DNA of 11,337 nt from Pavlovales sp. CCMP2436 (taxonomy: Eukaryota > Haptophyta > Pavlovophyceae > Pavlovales): positions 46,858 through 58,194 of the forward strand of contig MU631610.1 in the NCBI GenBank assembly GCA_026770615.1, in the 5' to 3' direction. This document shows, piece after piece, positions 1 through 6,012 of the stretch. The number at the start of each line of letters is the position of its first letter. The stretch's first letter is position 1. The notes below the pieces were generated by a model. It was not told where the DNA came from. It did no database searches and saw only the letters and a list, made by a program, of their open reading frames with translations. The translations under genes were made by a program, and so were the position numbers.

Positions 1-54
1 CCGGAGGCAGCGCGGGGGAGGCGAGCGGAGGGGGAGGGAGCCAAGGGCGCGCAC

Positions 55-533
55 AGGTGATGAAGGCACTCGGCATCAGCGTCCAGAAGCCGACCTCGCC
101 GCGGCGGCGCTCCTCGGCGCTCGCGTCAGGCTGCTCGGGGTGCGGCAGCGGCGTGCCGCGGAAGAGGTAGTCGAGCGTCATGAAGAGACCTGCGCCCTGC
201 CCGGTGAAGAAGGAGAGCGGCGTGTTGGAGAGCGAGGTTGAGAGAATGAGCGCCGCCGCGTACCTGTAGGCAAGGCGGTGCACCGCCAGAGTCAGAGGAG
301 TGGCAGGCAGTCAGGACAGCTGCCGAGGGAGAGGACAGCAGGCAGCCAGGAGGACAGTAGTGGCGGGCATCAATCACAGGCATTCACCAGACCATGGTCA
401 TCCACGCGGTCTCGCCCGGTGCGGCCGCGTGCAGCACAATCAGGCCGAGCACGAACGCCGACCACATCGGGATGCGGAACCAGAGCTCGCCCGTGCCGCG
501 CGCGCGGGCCGCGATGTCATCGAGCATGCCCAT
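55..533 (-). CDS. Unrecognised multi-pass membrane protein, 3' partial, two exons seen
   Basis: I do not recognise this protein. Exon 1 (533..388) starts at an ATG, with another ATG two codons on. It reads through a WFRIPMW segment into a hydrophobic stretch (AFVLGLIVLHAAA). The frame hits a stop right after MTMVW, but a GTGAAT donor lies at 387 and a CCTACAG acceptor ends at 264. Joining them completes the split Trp codon and gives a second hydrophobic segment (WYAAALILSTSLS). Exon 2 (263..55) continues through LSFFTGQGAGLFMTLDYLF, a charged loop rich in P, E and R, and VGFWTLMPSAFIT. It ends at a possible GTGCGC donor at 54; the C-rich DNA from 54 to 1 looks intronic. The continuous hydrophobic reading across the junction supports a real gene. 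The FFTGQGAGLFMTLDYLF stretch loosely recalls membrane acyltransferases, but no catalytic motif is visible, so no function is assigned. Starting further upstream is not excluded. Confidence 0.6.
264..387 (-). other. Intron of the left-edge membrane protein gene
   Basis: This 124-bp intron has donor G/GTGAAT and acceptor TTGCCTACAG/G. The sense strand is rich in CTGCC and CTCTG pyrimidine stretches. Removing it takes out an in-frame TGA and restores a hydrophobic reading frame (exon 1 ends two bases into a codon). The call rests on splice-site look and frame continuity only. Confidence 0.6.
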
Positions 534-655
534 CTTCCCGTGCCGACGCGTTTTCCCGATTTCTCGTGAAATGTGAGCTCTAAACGTGTGGAATGTTCTG
601 AGAGCTCAAGCCGTGTGCTGTCGCAAAGATGCCCAGCTCAAATGACGACGAGAGG

Positions 656-771
656 ATGATGACGCTAGATCCGTGTGCTCGGGAACGGTCCTAGGCTAAC
701 AGTGTGCTGTTGCTGCACCATTGGGAGACTGGGAGACCTTTACGGGGCCGGACGTTTTTATACATATTTAC
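656..771 (+). repeat. Direct repeat, copy A (uninterrupted)
   Basis: This copy reads continuously from GATGATGACGCTAGATCC through CGGTCCTAGGCTAACAGTG and GGGAGACTGGGAGACC to ACATATTTACA. It matches the pieces of copy B at 822-838, 977-1008 and 1164-1248 once the two inserted elements are removed. In the last 86 bp I count about 12 substitutions by eye. The left boundary is fuzzy, because weak similarity extends further upstream. It serves as a local empty-site reference for both insertions in copy B. Confidence 0.75.
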
Positions 772-838
772 AGTTACACACGCCAGGCTCCGGCCTTCCG
801 GTCGCAATGGGAGTGAGAATGGGATGATGACGCTATCC

Positions 839-976
839 CCGGCTCTTAGAAAGCCCCGCAGGGCCCCCGGGGGCCCCGCCGGAGGCGCCTATGTGACTAA
901 CATATGCCCGGGGGCCCACGGGGCCCCACGGATACCGCGGATAATCCCCGTACGTTACGCCTTTTCTAAGAGCCGG
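839..976 (+). mobile_element. MITE copy 1 (138 bp, 8-bp TSD)
   Basis: The ends are a perfect 14-bp terminal inverted repeat, CCGGCTCTTAGAAA and its complement. The element is flanked by CGCTATCC on both sides (831-838 and 977-984), a perfect 8-bp target-site duplication. It has no coding capacity. The interior is GC-rich with its own self-complementary GGGCCCCCGGGGGCCC blocks. It is identical by eye to copy 2 apart from a missing 17-bp segment. A non-autonomous DNA transposon is clear. Eight-bp duplications are made by hAT, and also by Merlin and some P-type transposases, so the superfamily is an inference. Confidence 0.85.
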
Positions 977-1008
977 CGCTATCCGTGTGCTCGGAAGCGG
1001 TCCTAGGC

Positions 1009-1163
1009 CCGGCTCTTAGAAAGCCCCGCAGGGCCCCCGGGGGCCCCGCCGGAGGCGCCTATGTGACTAACATATAACTAACTTGTCACATAGCCCGGGG
1101 GCCCACGGGGCCCCACGGATACCGCGGATAATCCCCGTACGTTACGCCTTTTCTAAGAGCCGG
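1009..1163 (+). mobile_element. MITE copy 2 (155 bp, 8-bp TSD)
   Basis: It has the same CCGGCTCTTAGAAA terminal inverted repeats as copy 1 and is flanked by TCCTAGGC at 1001-1008 and 1164-1171. It carries the 17-bp internal segment AACTAACTTGTCACATA that copy 1 lacks, so the centre contains the inverted pair CTATGTGAC/GTCACATAG and the whole element can fold back. It lies 32 bp from copy 1. No transposase is encoded in either copy or elsewhere in the window. Confidence 0.85.
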
Positions 1164-1347
1164 TCCTAGGCTAAAAGTGTGTTGTTAGTGCACCACTGGA
1201 AGACTGGGAGACCGTTAATGGGGCCAAACGTTTTTTTAGATATTTACACGCACTAACTAACTCGGAGAGCCCCCTTGCACGAAGGTGAAGCAGCAGACTC
1301 AGCAGAGTAGTGTACATAGCTATAGCTAAGCGTAGCGCTATACAGTT

Positions 1348-1523
1348 TCAGCGCAGCGGCAGCAGCACCGTCAGCCGCGCCAACTTCTTGCTCAGCTTGG
1401 CACGCGCGTGTTCGCTCGCGACGGGCCGGCTCAGCGTGGCATGCACCGTGCGTGTGGCCGGCGCACCGTGCGTGTGGCCAGCGGGTAGCTGCACGCGCAC
1501 CTCGATCCTGAGAAGTAACGGGG

Positions 1524-1558
<35 letters not shown>

Positions 1559-4218
1559 GGCGGTTGATTGTCTGCCGGCACCCTTTGCAGTTTGCAGGGG
1601 TAGAGGGGGGGAGGGGAGAGAGGAGCAGCGAGAGAGGGGAGCAGGGGCGCGTACGAGGTGTCGTTGAGTGCGAGCTCGAGCTGCGCGAAGTCCGTCACGC
1701 CTCGGGGCAGAGAGAGCGACAGCCGCAGCTCCAGTACTTCTCCGTGCGTACCGAGCAACACTTCCTCCCGCCAAACCAAGCCCACCGCCAAGCCCGCCTC
1801 CAAGCCCGCCGCCAAGCCCGTCACCAAGCCCGCCGCCAAGCCCGCCTCCAAGCCCACCGCCTCCAAGCTCGCGTCCGGCTCGCCGGCGCTGTCCGCGGCG
1901 GGCGCGTGCGCAGTAGCGAGCACGGCGTCGGCGGCCACCTCGTCGCGTGCGGCGAAGAGAGACTCGCCCAACGCGCGGTGGGCGGCGGCGCGGCGCAACA
2001 GCACCTTGGCAGCGCGAGCGGGGGAGAGGGAGAGAGAGGGGGAAAGGGGAGAGGGAGGGGCGAGCGGCTCTAGAGGCACTTGGAGCAGCATGTCACAGTC
2101 CGCCACGCAGCCAGCATGCTCCAAGGCCTAAGAGAGGGGGGAAGGGGGGGGGGTCGGCGAGGGTGCGGGAGCGGCGACGGCACTCAGCGGGGCGCGGGCG
2201 GGGAGGGGGCGGCGAGGGGGGGGGAGGGTGTGTGTGCGCGCGCGCGCGCGCGCGCGTACGGCGATGTTGCACGCTGAGCGGTTGAGCAGCAACGACTGCG
2301 CGAGCTCGGCCGCCTGCGCCGCCTCGTCCGAGCCGAAGGGGCAGGTGCGCCAAACCGAGTGTGCGAGCGCGAGCGCTTCGGCGTAGCGGGGCAGCGCGCT
2401 CCTCGCCGCAGCCGCGTCGTGGGGGGAGGCCTGCCACGCGTGGTCTGCCTGCTGCTTCGCCTGCCTCGCCGCCTCCAGCCGGGCGGCAAGCGAGGAGGGG
2501 GAGGAGGAGGAGGCAGGGGGGACGGAGGGGGAGGAGGGGGAGGAGGGGGGGGAGGAGGCGGGGTGAAAAGCGAGCAGGGCAGCCGACGAGGGCAAGGCGG
2601 CGGGAGGGAGAGGGGGAAGAGGGGTGAGAGGGGTGGCAGCTGCGCCCTCGCCTCCCCCCTCGTTGGCACCCCTGGCCCCCTCGCCCTGCGCCACCGCCGC
2701 CACCGCCGCCGATGCATGCTTGGCGACGAGGCGGCCGTTGCAGCGGCAGAGCGCCGCTTGCACGTCTGCCAGCTCCTCCGCCAGCTGCTCCGAGGAGAGG
2801 CCGTCGACCAAGGCGCCGCTCTCTTTGCTCTCGTCGTCAGGGGGGGGCAGCGCGAGCAGCAGTGCGCACACCGCAGTGACGCGCGCAGAGAGGGCGGCGA
2901 GCAAAGCGGCACTCGGCACAGAGACGCCCCCACCCTCCTCGCCCTCCTCCTCGGCAGCGTGTCCGTCCGCGGCGAGAAGGGCCTCGAGCGGGTGCACCTC
3001 CCCCTCCTCCGCCTCCGCCTCCTCCCCCGCCTCCGCGCGGTTGGAGCGCAGCGCCTCGGCCGCCGCGAACTCGGCGCGTGCGAGAAGCGCACCGAGAAGC
3101 GCAGCGTAACGCGTGGCGGCGAGTGCGAGCGCGAGTGCGCTGTCCCGCTGCTCGCACACATGCGCCATGTGGAAGTGCGCCTTGGCCCAGCGAGGCGCCT
3201 CGTGCGCGGCGGCGAGGGCGTCGGCGGCGGCGAGGTCGAGCGCGCTCGCCTTGGCGTAGGCCTGCGCGCGCGAGCAGAGGAGCTTTGCCCTCTCCTCCCC
3301 CGCTGCCGCCGACTCGAGCGCCTGCGTGTAGAACCCGACGGCCGCCTTCTCGTTGCTCGCGCGCAGCGCCGCGCGCGCACGCTGGCTCAGCGACTCGAGT
3401 GCGAAGAGGCGTTCGCGCTCGTCGCTCACGATGGAGGACACGGACTGCTTGGCACCCGAGGCCGCCTCGTCCGCCTTCGAGCCGGCTGCGTCCAGCTGTG
3501 CCTGGGCCGGCGCCAGCTCGGCGGCGAGGCGCACTGTCTCTGCACCTTTGCTCGAGACTTCCGAAGTGCTCCGGTCCACTTCTGCCTGCGCCTTTTGCAG
3601 CATGGCCCTGCCTTCCTTCAACTGTGCCTCCAGCCGCGCCAGCTCTTCGTCCGCTTTGACGAGCCGAGGCGCTGCCCTCCCCAAGGCCTTAGCCCCACGG
3701 CGAGCGCGCGACGAGCGCGCGGCAAGCGCGCCGCCATCGAGCGCGCGGGCGCTCGCGCCATCCGCCAGCTCGCCCGCCGCGTGACCCATCGCGAGGCCGA
3801 GCAGGCCTGCGAGCACCTCGGAAGGGTCGGCCGCGCCGCTCAGCCGCTCCTCGAGCTCGGCCGGGCTCAGCCCGCTCTGCTGCTGCAGCACGCGCATCAA
3901 GTCGTCGGGCCCGCTGACTCCCGCGAGCTGCTGCTCCGCGAGCCGGAGCGCCGCCTGCTGCGCCTCGAGCTGCTGCAGCGTCGTTCTATTGTTGACTGCC
4001 GCGCCGGCCGTTGCGAGCCGCGCGCGCAGCGCGTCAAGCTGCGCGCCGTGGGAGGAAGAGGGCAACGCGACGCGCTCGTCGGGCAGCGACGAGGCGAGCC
4101 GGTCGAAGCGCGAGTAGGAGGAGTCGAGTCCGCCGCCGCGCTTACCGCCCTTGCCCTTGCTCGCACTATCCTGGCTGGTCCGCAGCCATGCCTCCATCGC
4201 GTCCGCGCTGGGGGCCAT
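1348..4218 (-). CDS. TPR co-chaperone-like protein with C-terminal CS/PIH1-like domain
   Basis: Proposed exons are 4218..2260, 2127..1655 and 1507..1348, giving 863 residues. After the N-terminal SSYSRFDRL motif comes a Gln/Glu/Ala-rich helical region with a coiled coil near residues 185-260. A TPR-like helical repeat follows at about 275-360 (FYTQALE, SRAQAYAK, WAKAHFHMAHVCE). A long acidic and Ser/Pro-rich linker leads to further TPR helices around 590-700 (LLLNRSACNIA, VADCDMLLQ, AKVLLRRAAAHRALGE). The first splice joins two halves of a TPR helix pair. A GLxx-repeat linker precedes the C-terminal domain (SLSLPRGVTDFAQLELAL, then ARAKLSKKLARLTVLLPL), which resembles the CS-like domain of PIH1/kintoun proteins. 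Such proteins work with HSP90 in assembling axonemal dyneins and R2TP clients in the cytosol; that role is inferred here. A 75-bp GTGCCT...AG segment (2079..2005, in frame) could be an optional intron. The ATG at 4218 follows no earlier in-frame candidate I trust. Confidence 0.72.
1443..1482 (+). repeat. 20-bp tandem duplication inside TPR/CS gene exon 3
   Basis: GCACCGTGCGTGTGGCC plus GGC or AGC occurs twice in a row (1443-1462 and 1463-1482), with one mismatch. It lies in the coding part of exon 3, so the two units are read in different frames (GHTHGA and then ATRTVHA on the minus strand). The well-conserved LSKKLARLTVLLPL tail follows in the annotated frame. Confidence 0.85.
1508..1654 (-). 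other. Intron 2 of the TPR/CS gene, with a 32-base homopolymer
   Basis: The intron is 147 bp, with donor TC/GTACGC and acceptor TTACTTCTCAG/G. Its length is a multiple of three, so the unspliced frame stays open, but it would insert 49 Pro/Leu-rich residues in the middle of the CS-like domain. Removing it gives NDTSIEVRVQLP, a smooth beta-strand-like reading. The polypyrimidine tract contains 32 consecutive C on the sense strand (G at 1525-1556 on the plus strand). Confidence 0.65.
1778..1861 (+). repeat. Seven-unit 12-bp minisatellite in the TPR/CS coding sequence
   Basis: Seven 12-bp units each begin AAGCCC. By variant they run ACCGCC, GCCTCC, GCCGCC, GTCACC, GCCGCC, GCCTCC, ACCGCC. On the coding (minus) strand they encode a GLxx four-residue repeat (GLEA, GLAA, GLVT, GLAA, GLEA, GLAV) that forms the linker between the TPR region and the CS-like domain. 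The 12-bp period keeps the frame whatever the unit number. Confidence 0.85.
2128..2259 (-). other. Intron 1 of the TPR/CS gene
   Basis: This 132-bp intron has donor ATCGCC/GTACGC and a C/T-rich tract ending CTCTTAG/GCC. Without splicing the frame runs into a stop soon after, in proline-rich junk. With splicing it continues as ALEHAGCVADCDMLLQ, the second helix of a TPR. The donor end is embedded in an alternating purine-pyrimidine run at 2228-2260. Confidence 0.7.
2228..2260. repeat. Alternating (TG)n(CG)n tract at a 5' splice site
   Basis: 33 bp of strict purine-pyrimidine alternation, with TG steps followed by CG steps and ending CGTACG. Such tracts are known to favour left-handed Z-DNA under supercoiling. 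It overlaps the GTACGC donor of intron 1 of the TPR/CS gene. Confidence 0.85.
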
Positions 4219-4457
4219 CGCCGCTCGCCCAATCCCTGTCTGTCTGCGCAGCTTCGAGTCCTGACGTGCGGTTGGCCTCGTTGACCCAAAGCCCGCCTCA
4301 TCTTAATACAGCGGGCTGATGATAAGTTAGGTAGTTAGAATGACCTTTCAACACACCCGCAAACGCCCTAGAGGTCAAAATCCGAATAGTGGCCAGTCCG
4401 GGGGTAAATTCGATAAAAGTCCGGTGAAAATCCCTCGGAGCAACTCAGGAACCGGAG
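4219..4457 (-). promoter_or_regulatory. 5' flank of the TPR/CS gene
   Basis: This non-coding DNA upstream of the ATG at 4218 contains a 7-bp stem AGCCCGC/GCGGGCT with a 14-base loop (4290-4317). It becomes less GC-rich beyond about 4300. No TATA box or other core element can be named with confidence. The element at 4458-4601 bounds it on the far side. Confidence 0.35.
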
Positions 4458-4601
4458 GTGGTACCGCGGAGTAAGTTGCAGATTCGTGAATCCATTCACG
4501 AATCTGCAACTTTGCAGATTCGTGAATCCATTCACGAATCTGCAACTTACTCCGCGGTACCTGCCCCATTCACGAATCTGCAACTAACTCCGCGGTACCA
4601 C
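4458..4601. repeat. Nested palindrome element (palindrome of palindromes)
   Basis: Positions 4460-4561 form a near-perfect 102-bp palindrome: the two 51-bp arms pair at about 48 positions. Each arm itself contains a shorter palindrome, GTTGCAGATTCGTGAAT, a CC spacer, and its complement. A third half-copy follows at 4568-4599 with one mismatch (TAAC for TTAC) after a short TGCCCC spacer. The outer ends share GTGGTACCGCGGAGT in inverted orientation. No target-site duplication is apparent. It has no coding capacity, and the origin (foldback element, hairpin-forming satellite) is unknown. Confidence 0.9.
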
Positions 4602-5170
4602 ATCGGGAACCATGACTTTCTTTTCACTTCCGAACGCTAAGGATCGGAAATGTTAGTTACATTAAGTATGTTTTCGACTTAGAGGCACCTGAGAGGCACA
4701 CGAGGTGAGCTCTGACCGTCGAGGAGGGCTCTATTCGACATCAGGCATAAGCTGTCGACACTTAGCGCGCAGCTCTGGGTGACCAATGTGAGTTTCAATA
4801 TCTACTTCTCTATCCCGGCCACCACTTTTCCTCCTCCCCAGTGCGGAGTCGCGCCACTAATTCGGATTTCAACCCATCTAGGCGTTGAGGGAGTTTGCTT
4901 TCACGATATCTGCAGTGAGACTGTGAGGGGGCGCTCAGCCCCCCTGAGCAGCAATCAGCCTCGATGAGATCATCCAGTTACTGACAATACTGGGGATATA
5001 CTAGCAGCCCCATATAGATAAGCCACTGTGCGCCCGCACGCGATGTCCAGCGGTATCGCATCGGGCTCACAAACAAGTCCTGCACAGACCGGCCCTGATA
5101 AGCTGGCCAGTCGCTCTCGCCTTGCCGGCTTTGGCAAAGCAGGCGGTCTCTGCGCGCGCGGGGAGAGCTC
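4602..5170. other. Intergenic stretch, nothing recognised
   Basis: This is balanced-GC DNA between the nested palindrome and the stop codon of the light-harvesting gene. Its right part should include the 3' UTR of that gene, which is on the minus strand. I see a small hairpin, GCTCAG with a C-rich loop and CTGAGC, near 4935-4952, but no tRNA, no conserved protein and no repeat family. Short open frames here look random. Confidence 0.5.
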
Positions 5171-6012
5171 CTACTGCGGCATGAGCAGGCCGCCGACACC
5201 GAGGTTGACCACGTCCATGAAGGGTGTCTGCGTACCGAGCGAGTAGGCCACGGTGACGACGAGGCCGAGCATGGCCATGCGGCCGTTGGCCATCTCGGCC
5301 GAGGCGCTGAGGCCTGTCTCCTTGAGCGGGACGATCACGCCGTACGCCGACTCGTCCTTCTCGCCCGCCTTCATGTTAAGCGTAAGCGAGTCCGCGAAGC
5401 CGAACGGCGCGAGCGCCGACGCGAGCGAGACGAAGAGAGCGTGCACGTGCGCAATCAGGATGATCGCGCGGCCGTTGGTGATGGCGGTGTAGTCACCCTG
5501 CTTGGCGAGCGTGCCCCACGCGGCCAGGTCAAGCGGCTTGTCAAAGTCAGGGATCAGCCCGTGCGAGGTGGCGTAGCCAGTCGCGATGATGGCCACCCAG
5601 CCGAACATGGCGTGGCGGCCGTTCCAGCGCTCGGCCTTGGTGGTCGGGCCGAAGCCGCGGCTGTAGAAGTCGGGGAAGTCCGCTGCAAAGCTGCTCTGCG
5701 CCGTCTCAAAGACCGAGGACGCCTGCACTTCAGAGCGCGTGGCAACCGCCGAGCGCGCGAGCGTCGGACGCACCGCGGACGGCGCGGAGAAGGCCTCCGC
5801 CTGGCCGGCGAAGGCGAGCACAGCGGCGGTCGCGATGATCTGCGCGGGTGATCATATGGGGCAAGGGCGTGTGAGGTGCATGGCAGCGGTAAGCGCTCGA
5901 ACGCCGAGCATCAGCGGGTGGTCCAGGCCCCATTTGCGTCGCCCTAGCTCGCCACTCGGCCCCACACGGCGCGTCTGCGGCAGTCGCTCACCTTGATCGA
6001 CATTTTCTGCAT
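5171..6012 (-). CDS. Light-harvesting-superfamily chlorophyll-binding-like protein, plastid-targeted
   Basis: Two exons (6012..5992 and 5839..5171) encode 229 residues for a thylakoid membrane antenna or photoprotection protein. Exon 1 supplies only MQKMSIK. Splicing continues into IIATAAVLAFAGQAEA followed by FSAPS, a signal peptide with Phe at the presumed cleavage point (A23/F24). This is the bipartite presequence type of complex red plastids. Mature helix 1 carries ERWNGRHAM (about 77-85) and helix 3 carries EMANGRMAM (about 189-197), the paired E-x-x-N-G-R chlorophyll-binding motifs of the LHC/ELIP/RedCAP superfamily. The middle helix (about 117-143, TNGRAIILIAHVHALFVS) is unlike ordinary FCP/LHC helix 2. 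The long segment between helices 2 and 3 and the ending VGGLLMPQ are also unusual. A RedCAP-type protein is my best guess from the helix 1 surroundings, but this is from memory and unaligned. An LHC-like stress protein is the alternative. Confidence 0.88.
5840..5991 (-). other. Intron inside the signal-peptide coding region of the LHC-like gene
   Basis: This 152-bp phase-0 intron has donor AAG/GTGAGC and acceptor CACCCGCGCAG/ATC. The upstream 21-base exon gives MQKMSIK, the basic N-terminus expected before the hydrophobic core that begins exon 2. Without it the frame has no nearby ATG. That fit is the main support. Confidence 0.75.

Larger units (their letters stand above)
822..1248 (+). repeat. 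Direct repeat, copy B (interrupted by two MITEs)
   Basis: Host sequence is at 822-838, 977-1008 and 1164-1248. The intervening blocks are two inserted elements. Reassembled without them, and with one copy of each 8-bp duplication, it matches copy A in order: GATGATGACGCTATCC, GTGTGCTCGGAAGCGG, TCCTAGGCTAAAAGTGTG, then AGACTGGGAGACC and ATATTTACA. It is non-coding as far as can be seen. Confidence 0.75.
534..1347. other. Gene-poor spacer with repeats between two minus-strand genes
   Basis: No coding region is supported here. The stretch holds the upstream flank of the membrane protein gene (534 to about 655), a diverged direct repeat (about 656-771 and 822-1248), two miniature inverted-repeat elements in the right repeat copy, and the 3' flank of the TPR gene (about 1249-1347). 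The last part contains the small palindrome TAGCTATAGCTA (1317-1328). Open frames here read across the GC-rich inverted repeats and have no protein-like content. Confidence 0.6.

Noticed and set aside
839..1163. GC-rich inverted repeats as transcription terminators
   Set aside because: The exact 8-bp duplications and the intact empty-site paralogue show that they are transposed elements. Any effect on transcription would be secondary.
2359..4284. Long plus-strand open frame opposite the TPR/CS gene
   Set aside because: It is an antisense shadow with poly-Gly and Arg-rich low-complexity content. The minus strand gives TPR and CS-like motifs and sensible splice sites.
4460..4599. CRISPR-like repeat cluster or tRNA T-arm (GATTCGTGAATC)
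   Set aside because: There are no regular spacers, and the repeats are inverted and abutting. No acceptor or anticodon arm can be folded around the T-arm-like piece.
4779..4967. 62-codon plus-strand open frame in the intergenic stretch
   Set aside because: It is short, has no recognisable motif, and lies where random frames are expected at this base composition.
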